A stretch of 64,000 nt of DNA, taken from positions 171,399 to 235,398 of the forward strand of contig CADBXL010000013.1 of NCBI GenBank assembly GCA_902798615.1, given 5' to 3'. Within the stretch, counting starts at the first letter, position 1. Every line of letters begins with the position of its first letter. This DNA is from an uncultured Bacteroidales bacterium (lineage in GTDB: Bacteria > Bacteroidota > Bacteroidia > Bacteroidales > Bacteroidaceae). Shown here in pieces: positions 1 to 9,281 of the stretch. The translations under genes were made by a program, and so were the position numbers. A model generated the notes under the pieces. The model had not been told where the DNA came from and made no database searches. It saw only the letters and a list, made by a program, of their open reading frames with translations.

Positions 1-60
1 AAAGTCTTCAGGTGTCGCACTTACAGCGCTCCTTTAATCACGCATCTATAGAATAACAGC

Positions 61-225
61 CCTTACGGACTGCCCTATTAGGTGTCGGGCTTTGGCTTTA
101 TTTTTCGCTAAGGCTCAACAAGCTGAAGCAAGTCGCAATGCTCATCAAGCTGCGCAAGTCCCTTCGGCCGCCGACCTCTTCGACGTTCAGCCCTCGCAGT
201 CTTGAACTCCTCGAACTCCTTTCAA
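61..225 (+). repeat. Family S dispersed intergenic element, expanded copy
   Basis: This stretch downstream of the first operon carries the words GTCGGGCTTTGGCTTT, TTCGCTAAGGCTCAACAAG, CTGAAGCAAGTCG and TCGACGTTCAGCCCTCGC. The same words recur near 29850, 33250, 35160 and 39860. No coding potential is convincing in bases 1-247, and no clear terminator was found for the minus-strand gene ending at 248. The function is unknown. Confidence 0.6.
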
Positions 226-247
226 GTGGAGCTTGCGACAGGCTTGG

Positions 248-1906
248 TTAGGCCAAATACTTCTCGAATTCCTCCTTCGGCAACGGATGTGAGTAGTAAT
301 ATCCCTGAACCGTATCAATTCCCATTCTCCTTACCTTGTATAGCTGCTCCGAGGTCTCCACTCCCTCGGCAGTTACTTCCATGCCAAGACTATGAACGAG
401 TCGCACACAGGCAGCCATTACCTCCGCCTGTCGGGGATTATCCAGTCCTCTGACGAATGCCATATCAAACTTCACAAGATCCAACGGCAGGAGCTGGAAC
501 ATGCTGAGAGAGGAATAGCCAGTGCCGAAATCATCGAGTTCTATTTTTACACCTCTCTTCTGACATTCGCGCAAGACCTTGGCAAGTCTGTCCAACTGCT
601 CGCTGAACAGGCTTTCCGTAACCTCGAGGTGCATACTCTGAGGCGTAATCATATTGTCCTTGATAGGTTTGAACCACTTACGCAGGAAATCGCTCTGCAA
701 GAGCTCTGAACGTGAACAGTTAACGGATATAGGTACGATATGAAGCCCTCTTTCCTGCCATTTACGCTGATTCAGGCAGGTGCGTTTCCATGCGTAGAAA
801 TCCACCTCGGAAATAAAACCAGTCTGTTCAAAAACAGGGATGAACTCCGCAGGAGAGAGGAAGCCGAACTCCGGATGAGTCCAGCGCACAAGAGCCTCTG
901 CGCCGACAATTCTGCCAGTACGGGCATCGTGCTTAGGCTGATAGTAAATCTGGAATTCTTCACGTTTCAAAGCATTCACCATCGACCTCTCTATGGCAAT
1001 ACGACGATTGTAGTATTTCTGCATATTGTCATCGAACCATGCATAGTTCACACCATATACATGCTTTACTGTATCGAGAGCCATGAGGGCATGACGGCAA
1101 TGCTCCCTCACGGGGATGTCGTGCCTGATATTACGTTTCACGCCAAACTTAAGTACGGCAACACCTTCTTCAGGCAACGGAAGTGTAAGCGTTCCCTTGT
1201 TTTTCTTCCTTACCTCCTTATACCGTTCGGAAGTTGGTGCCAAGACCACAAACTGATTGTCATCATAGCGTCCATAGATATAATTCTCTACTTGTGCCTT
1301 ACGCAGCAGAGCCACATTCTGTAATAGGAGTTCGTTGGCAATCTTTGTTCCATAACGTTCCTTGACAAGCGAAAAATCCTGAATATCAGAGATTGCGAGT
1401 GTGAAGTCCACATCAGGATTCGCATGAAGGATTTCCTGCGCATGATGGAAGAAAGCCTGCCGAGTGTATATTCCAGTAAGGTCGTCATACTCCACCTCCC
1501 TCAGAGTGGAAGCGGATTCCTTCAATCGGATGATGTTGCTTATACGCTTCAACACGATATTCCTCTTATAAGGCTTGATGACGAAATCCGAAGCCCCTAA
1601 CTCAAGACATCTCTCTTCCTCTTCAATGTCGTTACTACCGGTAGCGACAATTACAGGAATTTCCTTTAGGAGGTCATCATCCCTGACAGCTTTTAGGAAT
1701 TCATATCCGTTCATCACAGGCATCTGCACGTCAAGAACGATAATAGAAATATTGCGATAATGCTCCTGAAGGACCTCAAGGCCCTCCTTACCATTCTCTG
1801 CCTGGAACACATGATATCTGTCTTCCAACATAGCGCAGAGCATCTCACGATTCAATTCGTTATCCTCTACGACGAGGATTGAACGGCATCCTGATTCATT
1901 TGACAT
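248..1906 (-). CDS. Response regulator with degenerate GGDEF and intact EAL domain (c-di-GMP phosphodiesterase)
   Basis: A 552-residue cytosolic output protein. An N-terminal receiver domain (about 8-125) has the acidic pocket E14/D15, phospho-acceptor D59 and K111. The central GGDEF-like domain (about 135-295) has YDDNQF (214-219) in place of the signature, so cyclase activity is unlikely. The C-terminal EAL domain (about 305-552) keeps EAL (337-339), an Asn in the VNCSRSEL region, Glu in LEVTES, DDFGTG (458-463), the Lys of VKFD and the Glu of AEGVE, as expected of active c-di-GMP phosphodiesterases. It is the last gene of the minus-strand signalling operon, 24 bp after the HPt gene. The inference is that phosphoryl flow through HPt reaches D59 and tunes c-di-GMP breakdown. 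Confidence 0.9.
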   Translation of the reverse strand: MSNESGCRSILVVEDNELNREMLCAMLEDRYHVFQAENGKEGLEVLQEHYRNISIIVLDVQMPVMNGYEFLKAVRDDDLLKEIPVIVATGSNDIEEEERCLELGASDFVIKPYKRNIVLKRISNIIRLKESASTLREVEYDDLTGIYTRQAFFHHAQEILHANPDVDFTLAISDIQDFSLVKERYGTKIANELLLQNVALLRKAQVENYIYGRYDDNQFVVLAPTSERYKEVRKKNKGTLTLPLPEEGVAVLKFGVKRNIRHDIPVREHCRHALMALDTVKHVYGVNYAWFDDNMQKYYNRRIAIERSMVNALKREEFQIYYQPKHDARTGRIVGAEALVRWTHPEFGFLSPAEFIPVFEQTGFISEVDFYAWKRTCLNQRKWQERGLHIVPISVNCSRSELLQSDFLRKWFKPIKDNMITPQSMHLEVTESLFSEQLDRLAKVLRECQKRGVKIELDDFGTGYSSLSMFQLLPLDLVKFDMAFVRGLDNPRQAEVMAACVRLVHSLGMEVTAEGVETSEQLYKVRRMGIDTVQGYYYSHPLPKEEFEKYLA

Positions 1907-1930
1907 AAACGGTCCTCCTAAATTTATTCC

Positions 1931-2284
1931 TTATTTTCCACTCTCTTTCTGAATGCTATCAGTCACAAGCTTATATGCATTCTCCACTTTCATCAGAAGC
2001 ACATCATCTACGGTTCCGTCGCCTCGGCGCAACTGCTCAGTAAGAGCGGAGGCAGTTTCCCGCAGTTCAGAAAAAGAAAGGTTGGCAGCCACTCCCTTTA
2101 ACGTATGCACAGCACGAAAAGCCGTTGCAAGGTCGCCAGAAGCGATTGCATCACGAAGTTGTTGCATTGAGGGATCAGCCAGAAACTTTAGCACGAATTT
2201 CTCGATAAGACCGTCACTCATCAATCTTGCCTTAGCTTCTGCATAGTCTCCATGTAAATTGCAATATAATTTCTCTATATTCAT
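1931..2284 (-). CDS. HPt-domain phosphotransfer protein
   Basis: A small, all-helical histidine phosphotransfer protein of 117 residues. The hallmark HTLKG places the phospho-accepting histidine at residue 60, followed by the AANL segment typical of HPt bundles. I chose the start at 2284 because its ATG overlaps the TGA of the upstream MATE gene (ATGA), a common coupling. A longer reading from 2323 would add 13 residues inside that gene. A stand-alone HPt beside a hybrid kinase and a receiver-EAL protein is what a multistep phosphorelay needs. I infer that it carries phosphate from the hybrid kinase receiver to the output protein encoded next. Confidence 0.88.
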   Translation of the reverse strand: MNIEKLYCNLHGDYAEAKARLMSDGLIEKFVLKFLADPSMQQLRDAIASGDLATAFRAVHTLKGVAANLSFSELRETASALTEQLRRGDGTVDDVLLMKVENAYKLVTDSIQKESGK

Positions 2285-3630
2285 AAACTCAACTTCTTTG
2301 TCTCCGTATAGAGCATTATCCATGATATAGTCACGCTTGCGACATCAGCAAGTGCCATGCTCCACCATACTCCCGTAACACCTATAAGATGAGGTAGGAT
2401 TATCAGCATCGGTATGAGGAACAATAACTGTCGTGTCAAGGATATTATCATTGAGGTACGAGAGCGTCTTATCGTCTGAAAGAAAGACACAGCAATCATC
2501 TGGCTACCCACAAACGGGAAGGTACAAAGTCCGATAACTAATGCCGTAGCACCTATTTCTATCATCTGCTTGTCTGTAGTAAAAATAGACATCAACCCAT
2601 CTGCAAAGATGGAAATAAATCCATAGCCAATGCACATGATAATAAAAGCATTAAAGATGGATTGCATTAGGACGCCTCGTACTCGAATGTAATTCTGTTT
2701 TGCTATATTTATGCTTGTTATTATCTGCATTGCAAGTCCAAGACCTGAAATAAGCGATATCAGCACCTGGGTTATTCGCTGTACGATGGCATAGGAACCA
2801 AGATACATATCTCTTTGTTCACCTGCAACTTCAATAAGCGAGAGGTTAATCATAAGAGCCACCACACATCCACACGCATTAATGGCAAAAGGTGACACTC
2901 CAATCGACAATATCTCTTTGATAAGGCTGAAATCAACGCAGAACCCTCGTTTTGTGAAATGCAAGAAAGCTTTCTTATTAGAAAATACCTTTATGTATAA
3001 TATCCAAGAGACGCTCTCGCACATGATTGATGCCAAGGCAACTCCCTTCATTCCCCATTTGAAAACGAACACAAAGATTACAGACAGAATGACGTTACCA
3101 ATAATACCTCCTATCTGCAGCATCATCTGCACCTTCGGCCTACCCTGTATATGAAGAAGTCGTCCCATGCTCTGCATCGAGAACAACACAACAGTAGAAA
3201 CAAGCATAATCCGCATATACACAAGGGCATACGGAAGTGTCACGTCCGAAGCGCCACAAAGTCGAAGAATATCTTCAAGGAATATTTCAAGCACAGCCGT
3301 TAACAATGCCCCAAAACTTACCAGCATTATGAAGGAATTGCCGAAAGTCTTCAATGCCTGTTCCTGATTGTTCTCGGCATAAAGCATTGTAATTTTCGAA
3401 GCTGTGCCGGTATTGACAAGTGAAGCAAAGGCTGAAATGAGAATTATGATAGGGAAAGTACACGCCAAGGCGGCAAAAGCATCAATTCCCACCCCTATAC
3501 CGAGAATAATTATTTCGAATATATTAAAAACAGCATTAGACGACATCGCAATCATAGCCGGTGGAGTAAACTTTCTCAAAAGCTTACCTATCGGCATTGT
3601 TAGCATGCTATTTACTCGTGTATTGTCCAT
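2281..3630 (-). CDS. MATE family multidrug/cation antiporter
   Basis: A 449-residue integral membrane protein with about twelve hydrophobic helices and the two-fold MATE arrangement. The N-terminus reads GKLLRKFTPPAMIAMSSNAVF, typical of bacterial MATE efflux proteins of the NorM/DinF type. Length is normal. It lies inside an operon of signalling genes, 81 bp after a GGDEF gene and overlapping the HPt gene by 4 bp. That position is odd for a drug pump and suggests it exports a molecule linked to the signalling pathway, or that its expression is controlled by it. The substrate cannot be read from sequence. Confidence 0.88.
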   Translation of the reverse strand: MDNTRVNSMLTMPIGKLLRKFTPPAMIAMSSNAVFNIFEIIILGIGVGIDAFAALACTFPIIILISAFASLVNTGTASKITMLYAENNQEQALKTFGNSFIMLVSFGALLTAVLEIFLEDILRLCGASDVTLPYALVYMRIMLVSTVVLFSMQSMGRLLHIQGRPKVQMMLQIGGIIGNVILSVIFVFVFKWGMKGVALASIMCESVSWILYIKVFSNKKAFLHFTKRGFCVDFSLIKEILSIGVSPFAINACGCVVALMINLSLIEVAGEQRDMYLGSYAIVQRITQVLISLISGLGLAMQIITSINIAKQNYIRVRGVLMQSIFNAFIIMCIGYGFISIFADGLMSIFTTDKQMIEIGATALVIGLCTFPFVGSQMIAVSFFQTIRRSRTSMIISLTRQLLFLIPMLIILPHLIGVTGVWWSMALADVASVTISWIMLYTETKKLSL

Positions 3631-3711
3631 TTAATTCCTTTACTATTTTACACTTGCGCAGCTTGGTGAGTTTTGCTGATAATATACAACTTATTCACAA
3701 TTATAGACTTA

Positions 3712-4239
3712 TCAGCATATTGTCACACTATTTCCTTCCTTCTTCTTACTCTCATAACAGAGCTTGTCGGCCTTGGTATAAGCTATTGCCTTTACCTCGT
3801 CAATATTTCCTTTGAAGTAATGTGCTCCTAAACTGAAAGTAATCTTAAGATTACCAAGTTCTGGAATAGAGATGGCATTCACCCTGTCTTTCAGAGCCTC
3901 AAACTCTTTCATCACCTCTTCTTCTGTTTTAATACCACCTATGAAGACGAAAAATTCATCGCCTCCCAAACGGGCAACAGAAGAATGCCTAATGCCATTA
4001 AGACACTGACCAAACGCCCTTAGCACCAAATCACCGATCATGTGCCCACAAGCATCATTGATAGTTTTGAAATCGTCAATATCCGCTACACAGAGGAAGC
4101 CCTCACCTTCGGGATTAAACAATTCACCTATTTTTCTCTTCAAACCATAACGATTCAACACTCCCGTAAGCACATCATGCTCTGAGATATAAATCAAATG
4201 GTTAAGATACTCTTCTTCTACTTGTATCATATTAGCCAT
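3712..4239 (-). CDS. Stand-alone GGDEF diguanylate cyclase
   Basis: A 175-residue protein that is almost only a GGDEF domain. It has DVLTGVLNRYG near residues 22-32, the metal-binding DIDDFK segment (53-58) and an intact GGDEF motif (92-96). The inhibitory RxxD site upstream is changed to RHSS (84-87), so product inhibition may be absent. There is no transmembrane or sensory domain beyond about 20 N-terminal residues. Its start overlaps the end of the preceding kinase gene by 8 bp, implying translational coupling. It probably makes c-di-GMP opposite the EAL protein encoded at the operon end. Confidence 0.88.
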   Translation of the reverse strand: MANMIQVEEEYLNHLIYISEHDVLTGVLNRYGLKRKIGELFNPEGEGFLCVADIDDFKTINDACGHMIGDLVLRAFGQCLNGIRHSSVARLGGDEFFVFIGGIKTEEEVMKEFEALKDRVNAISIPELGNLKITFSLGAHYFKGNIDEVKAIAYTKADKLCYESKKKEGNSVTIC

Positions 4240-5485
4240 TATAAGCTTTTTTGAATATTAGTTCAAACCTCGAGCCTTTTCCAGGCTCACTCTTTACTAT
4301 GATTTTGCCATTCATATTCTCAACAAGACGACGGCAAAGCGAAAGTCCTATTCCAGCTCCTGCGGTACTACTACTTTCCTTGTAGTATCTGTCGAAGATC
4401 AGTTCCTGCTTCTCCTTTGGAATACCAATTCCTGTATCCTCAAGGAAAATCACCACATTCTCTTCAGTACATTCCCAACCCATAGTTATACCACCTTCTT
4501 TGGTGAACTTAACAGCATTATTGACAAGATTAGACATTACCTGCATCATACTGCTACGATTCACATTCACATTTACATCCTCGGGACCTCGTACCATGTT
4601 GTATTCCAGATGATCTGGTATTACAACATTATATGTTGCATATAATTCTTCTACGAAATCCTTCACTTTCCAAGTTTTCAATGCCATGTGCATCTCTTCA
4701 CTTTCAGGATTGGACTTCAGCACGTCATTTAGCAATCGGAGCAACTGTTCGGTATTATCTGCAATAATCTGTGAATAGCTCTTCAACTCCTCCTCCGACG
4801 TCTCGTTTCCTGCCTGTGCAAGAATCTGCGAGAATCCTGTGATGATATTAACCGGAGTACGGATTTCATGTCCCATAGCAGCAAGGAAACTGGCTTTCAG
4901 TTTACTTTCCTCCTCAAGATCGAACGCCATCTTTCGTTCTTTCTCCTTTTGGCGTGCTCCGTCTATAATAGTAAGAATTCCCATCACGCCGTCGCTTGTG
5001 TTTGCAGCATCCTTCCGGCTATGTGATTTCTGTTCTTCCTCCCTACACACAAGAACACTTAACGAGTGAGTCTCATGTGACATAGGTAGCGTTATATTGA
5101 AATCTACATAGATACCCGTTTCGTCAGCATTCTCAATGGCATGAGTCAATTCAATACGACTTTGTCGCGATACACACTTCAGTATGGTATCAACAGATAT
5201 TCCACGCTCACGCAGGTTATTCTTTTCAAAGAAACGATGGTCAAGCATCACTTTCCCTTTATATATATACCACAGATACGCCTGCGTAGAAAAAAGAATC
5301 TCGTGAACATTCTCCATATATCTATCTGCCTCACGACCATTTTCGAGATACTGCATTTTCTGGAAGTTGTCATCAATCAACCTCCATAACGTCAGCACCA
5401 CCGTCAATAGTATCAGGTAGATAATTCCTATGTTGTAATATTCATTCATCGAGTCATTTGTTATTTGACAATTCACTATGAACAA
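4232..5485 (-). CDS. Membrane-anchored sensor histidine kinase (first of two)
   Basis: A 417-residue kinase with one N-terminal membrane helix (about 20-35), a poorly conserved PAS-like sensor region (about 55-175), a HisKA domain with GHEIRTP (phospho-accepting H206) and a C-terminal HATPase domain showing NLVNNAVKFT, DTGIGIP and GAGIGLSL. It has no receiver domain, so phosphate must go elsewhere, for example to the receiver of the hybrid kinase or of the EAL protein. The start at 5485 leaves a 39-bp gap to the upstream gene. An internal ATG at 5449, directly before the membrane helix, is an equally good start. It overlaps the GGDEF gene downstream by 8 bp. Confidence 0.88.
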   Translation of the reverse strand: MFIVNCQITNDSMNEYYNIGIIYLILLTVVLTLWRLIDDNFQKMQYLENGREADRYMENVHEILFSTQAYLWYIYKGKVMLDHRFFEKNNLRERGISVDTILKCVSRQSRIELTHAIENADETGIYVDFNITLPMSHETHSLSVLVCREEEQKSHSRKDAANTSDGVMGILTIIDGARQKEKERKMAFDLEEESKLKASFLAAMGHEIRTPVNIITGFSQILAQAGNETSEEELKSYSQIIADNTEQLLRLLNDVLKSNPESEEMHMALKTWKVKDFVEELYATYNVVIPDHLEYNMVRGPEDVNVNVNRSSMMQVMSNLVNNAVKFTKEGGITMGWECTEENVVIFLEDTGIGIPKEKQELIFDRYYKESSSTAGAGIGLSLCRRLVENMNGKIIVKSEPGKGSRFELIFKKAYNG

Positions 5486-5524
5486 TTCCCACCAACCCTA
5501 TAGATTGAGAAGTGGCATACTTTC

Positions 5525-6766
5525 TTACGCACCCGGCCTCTTGAATATCAAGTTGAACGTACTTCCCTTACCGAGTTCGCTCTCAACAGTAATCTTTGCG
5601 CCCATACATTCGGCAAGTTCCTTACATAAGGCAAGTCCGAGACCCGCACCTTGAGAGAAATGATCTATCTTATAGAATCGGGTAAAAATCAGATTATGAT
5701 ACTGAGGATCAATACCAATTCCCTGATCCTTTACCGAGAGAATCAACTCACTATCAGTTACAGTACGGGTAACAGTAACCGTAGAGCCCATTGGCGAGAA
5801 CTTTGCTGCATTATCAAATAGATTTATCATTATTCTTCGCAGCAGATTTCTGTCTGCACGAATAGGTACGTCTTCTCCATTTTCCACAACCTCAATCTTC
5901 AAGCCAAATAAATTAAGACTATTTTCATCCCTCATTGCCGACACTTCAGAAGTACAATCAGAATATCGAAGTTCCTCAAACTGTACTGTAATACCGCTAT
6001 TGTCAATCAAGGTTACAGTCAGCATATCCTCGATCATCTTCATCAGCAGAGCGTTATTCTTGATAATCTCGCGCTCAAAATATGCAATTTCATCCTGCGT
6101 AAGAGAATTTCTCATATTCGCAAGCAATTCCGAAATACCGACAATTGCATTAAGCGGAGTTCGAATCTCATGGCTCATACAAGAAATGAAATCCTCCTTT
6201 TCCTTAGCATTGGCAAGCATACGGTTGGTGTCAAGTTCCATGGCCTCACGCTTCTTCAGCTGGTCTATCATCACAGTAGTTCCCCTACGGACAATACCAT
6301 TCTCCGTCTGCTCAACCATCATACTAAGCTCATACCAATGAGGATCACGGTTTTCAAACGAGCCATACATCTGTATAACATGGTTTCCAGGCTCTTCAGT
6401 TTGAAAGAACTCTTCCACCTTATGCTTATAGAATGCGCTGGCTGATACCAGATTCTTCATATCGTCAATACTGACAATACTATCAAGCGACCTTGAATCA
6501 AACTGAAGAATAGAAAACTTCCCTTCATTCAGTTCCCACACGTGTGTCTGCGTCTTATCCAGCAACATCTGTGTGAGAGCCTTTATTCGGATACTATGGG
6601 CAGCAACTTCACGTAGTTTCCTGGCCATCTTATTGTGTTCAACTATACGCTTATACGTCTTGTACAACGTATAGATTGCGACACATGATAATATGGCAAG
6701 AAAAACTACACCAAAGGCCACCCTCCAGTGTAACAAGTATGCAATATGGAATGCTACATTTATCAT
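5525..6766 (-). CDS. Membrane-anchored sensor histidine kinase (second of two)
   Basis: A 413-residue kinase with the same plan as its downstream neighbour. It has a membrane helix (about 14-35), a linker and PAS-like region, HisKA with SHEIRTPLN (H199), and HATPase motifs NLFDNAAKFS, DQGIGIDP and GAGLGLAL. It has no receiver. The two kinases look like diverged duplicates. The ATG overlaps the stop of the hybrid kinase gene (ATGA at 6763-6766), so the two are probably translated together. The signal sensed is unknown. Little periplasmic sequence is visible, so the cue may come from the membrane or cytosol. Confidence 0.88.
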   Translation of the reverse strand: MINVAFHIAYLLHWRVAFGVVFLAILSCVAIYTLYKTYKRIVEHNKMARKLREVAAHSIRIKALTQMLLDKTQTHVWELNEGKFSILQFDSRSLDSIVSIDDMKNLVSASAFYKHKVEEFFQTEEPGNHVIQMYGSFENRDPHWYELSMMVEQTENGIVRRGTTVMIDQLKKREAMELDTNRMLANAKEKEDFISCMSHEIRTPLNAIVGISELLANMRNSLTQDEIAYFEREIIKNNALLMKMIEDMLTVTLIDNSGITVQFEELRYSDCTSEVSAMRDENSLNLFGLKIEVVENGEDVPIRADRNLLRRIMINLFDNAAKFSPMGSTVTVTRTVTDSELILSVKDQGIGIDPQYHNLIFTRFYKIDHFSQGAGLGLALCKELAECMGAKITVESELGKGSTFNLIFKRPGA

Positions 6767-8826
6767 TTACGAGAATTCAGACTTCTCTTGAGTGCCTTTA
6801 TAAGTTTCTCAACCTCAATTGGTTTTGAGAGATGTGCATTCATTCCGGATTCAATGGCCTCACGCTTATCTTCCTCAAAGGCATTGGCGGTCATTGCCAA
6901 TATCGTGATGTTTGCCTTCTCCTTATCTTTCATCTGACGGATAATGCGGGTAGCCTCATAGCCGTTCATCCTCGGCATCTGAATATCCATGAGAATAAGA
7001 TCATAATAGCCAGCAGGAGCTGCATCTATCATCTCAACACATCTCTGTCCATCCTCCGCACGCTCTACAACGAGATCTATATCCTTCAGAACCTCCATTG
7101 TAATCTCCGCATTCAGGTCATTATCCTCAGCAAGAAGAATACGCCTACCCCTGAAATCCACGTCGGAAACATCAGGCATATCTACATTTATGACATCAGA
7201 TTTCTTCGCTATGCGATGCTTGATATATACTTTGAATGTAGTTCCCTTGCCAAGTTCGCTCTCCACCTCAATGGTTCCTCCCATGAGGTCAAGAAGATTC
7301 TTGACAATAGGCATACCAAGTCCTGTTCCTTCCACCTTAACATCCGTGGTGTTATGCTCACGCGAGAATTCCTCAAACATATGAGGGATGAACTCGGCAG
7401 ACATTCCCAGGCCATTATCCTTCACGACAGTTTCAATTATTGCAAAGCCTTCCTCCTCACATGGAACTTCCCTGATATATAGTTCTACCTTACCCCCAGA
7501 AGGGGTATATTTATAGGCATTACTTAGAAGGTTAAGCACCACATCACGCACCTTTATAGGGTCACAGAATAGGAACTCATGCTCCACATCCATAGAATGA
7601 CAGAAGGTTATTCCCTTCTGTATCATCATATCAAGGAATACTGAGCAGAACATATCATACATCTGTTCCACGCCACACGCCTGAATATCAAGATCCAGAT
7701 GTCCTTTCTCTATACGTGACATTTCCAGCACATTATTGATAAGGCCTAACAACAAGGCGCTCGATTCCTTCAGTTTGTTCAGATAGTCCTGACGACGTTC
7801 TGGCTCTTCCTGATGCTTCTCAAGCAAGCCAGTAAAACCAATAATCGCATTCATAGGGGTACGGATGTCATGACTCATATTCAAGAGGAAGGAACTCTTG
7901 GCACGATTTGCTTCCACAGCAGCACGCTTTGCATCTTCCAAGGCATTAAGCTGACTCAATTCCTTTTTCTTCTGCTCATTGACATCAACAGTTGTCCATA
8001 CCACTTCTGTACAATAGCCGTCATCACCACGTTTACCTGCAACAAAAGAGCCTATAACCCAACCACAGGCGCTACACTCAAACTCATGTTTGATTATCGA
8101 CTGAGTCTTCAGTTGCTCACGCACCCAATCGAGGTTAGTAAACGCAAGCATCTCTTCCCTCCACTCAGGCTTTACCAGTTTCTCACAAAACTCCAAGAAT
8201 CTCTCACGCGCATCGCCCTCATTTCCGAGCGCATTATGGACTTTCTCATTCACGGTACTGACATGCATAAGCCTGCCATCCTGCATGTTTATGCGGTATA
8301 TGGAAGTACATGAGCGTGAGACAAACTTAACGACCTCATAAGCCCTTTGAATCTCAGCCCCCATTCGTGCCATAGCCTTCTGCTGTTCCTTTTCCTTGTT
8401 AACCAAGCCTGTCACATCAGAGCAATAGCCATTAAGAACATATCCTTTCCCATCAACAGCCTTTCCTGAGCCTGTAAAACGCATATAACGGTCGCCAATA
8501 GCCGGATGTTCCCACAAATAGGTAACCTCCTCTACCTTGCCAGATTTCATTCTGTCAATAGATGCCATTACAGATTCTTTGGCCTCCGGTTTAATTCTGT
8601 TAAACCAGAAGTCGTACATCTCCTCAGGAGACATGACTGAGACATTGCAGATTCCCAATAGCTCAGCCATTTTGGCATTAGCACGCATCCAAAGGGGTTG
8701 TCCCTCAATATTTTCAACAGACCATATGCCAAATCCAGCACCAGTCATGATGCGTTTCATTTCCTCAAATTGCAGTTCGTCGGACATAAGTGTATTCGAG
8801 CTGTTATAGAATTGGTCAATAGGCAT
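6763..8826 (-). CDS. Soluble hybrid histidine kinase (PAS-PAS-HisKA-HATPase-REC)
   Basis: A 687-residue kinase without membrane helices. Two PAS-type regions cover about 25-145 and 165-285. HisKA carries SHDIRTPMN (H319). The HATPase domain has NLLSNAYKYT, DNGLGM and GTGLGMPI. A C-terminal receiver (about 562-685) has AEDND and phospho-acceptor D614 in LMDIQMPRMNG. It is the promoter-proximal gene of the signalling operon. With a receiver but no HPt of its own, it fits the first half of a phosphorelay whose HPt is encoded five genes downstream. Confidence 0.9.
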   Translation of the reverse strand: MPIDQFYNSSNTLMSDELQFEEMKRIMTGAGFGIWSVENIEGQPLWMRANAKMAELLGICNVSVMSPEEMYDFWFNRIKPEAKESVMASIDRMKSGKVEEVTYLWEHPAIGDRYMRFTGSGKAVDGKGYVLNGYCSDVTGLVNKEKEQQKAMARMGAEIQRAYEVVKFVSRSCTSIYRINMQDGRLMHVSTVNEKVHNALGNEGDARERFLEFCEKLVKPEWREEMLAFTNLDWVREQLKTQSIIKHEFECSACGWVIGSFVAGKRGDDGYCTEVVWTTVDVNEQKKKELSQLNALEDAKRAAVEANRAKSSFLLNMSHDIRTPMNAIIGFTGLLEKHQEEPERRQDYLNKLKESSALLLGLINNVLEMSRIEKGHLDLDIQACGVEQMYDMFCSVFLDMMIQKGITFCHSMDVEHEFLFCDPIKVRDVVLNLLSNAYKYTPSGGKVELYIREVPCEEEGFAIIETVVKDNGLGMSAEFIPHMFEEFSREHNTTDVKVEGTGLGMPIVKNLLDLMGGTIEVESELGKGTTFKVYIKHRIAKKSDVINVDMPDVSDVDFRGRRILLAEDNDLNAEITMEVLKDIDLVVERAEDGQRCVEMIDAAPAGYYDLILMDIQMPRMNGYEATRIIRQMKDKEKANITILAMTANAFEEDKREAIESGMNAHLSKPIEVEKLIKALKRSLNSRK

Positions 8827-8983
8827 TGGAGTGCATTTTTTTAGTTATAGGTACTCATGGTACTCCAGCAAACAAACACCTACACAAAATACGTCATCAT
8901 TAACGTTTATGCATATAATCACATTCTCGTTTTAGTATTCGTATGTATTTGAACTTGTTCTGGTAACCATAAAATTGTGATTG

Positions 8984-9015
8984 CAAAATTAAGAAAAAAA
9001 AAACAAATTTCCAAA
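8984..9015 (-). promoter_or_regulatory. Promoter of the phosphorelay operon
   Basis: On the minus strand a -33 TTTG (9015-9012) is followed after 20 bp by a -7 TAATTTTG (8991-8984), matching the Bacteroidetes TTTG / TAnnTTTG promoter. It lies about 160 bp upstream of the hybrid kinase start. The rest of 8827-9187 is AT-rich with no gene. Confidence 0.7.
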
Positions 9016-9187
9016 TTTACGGATAAATAATTCAAGCAATCAGTAAAAAAAATCAGAAATCATAATACTTTACATACAAAAGAAACCGACATCCGTCATT
9101 TTGACGAATGCCGATCAACTTTTTCCAACCTATATGGATTGTTCCCAAGTATATCTTTACGTGAATCTGTTATGACTCCTACATGCT

Positions 9188-9275
9188 TCCGAACCAAACT
9201 CGATGAACCTCCGTTTTTTCTCTTATATAAGATAAGAGGTTCATCGAGTTTGGTACGGAGGATGAACGGAGGAAG
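9188..9275. repeat. Family E element with perfect 19-bp hairpin downstream of pectate lyase
   Basis: Bases 9193-9211 (ACCAAACTCGATGAACCTC) and 9236-9254 are perfect inverted copies around a 24-base loop. The flanks carry CTCC / GGAGG words and GGAAGAGCG. It follows the stop of the minus-strand pectate lyase and could end its transcript. A related but imperfect copy lies at 17049-17165. Confidence 0.7.
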
Positions 9276-9281
9276 AGCGAA

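Noticed and set aside
739..1324. 194-residue plus-strand frame opposite the EAL gene
   Set aside because: It is antisense to the well-supported receiver-GGDEF-EAL gene with no recognisable domain.
248..1906. Active diguanylate cyclase in the receiver-EAL protein
   Set aside because: The GGDEF signature is YDDNQF and lacks the glycines and catalytic acids, so only the EAL domain is likely catalytic.
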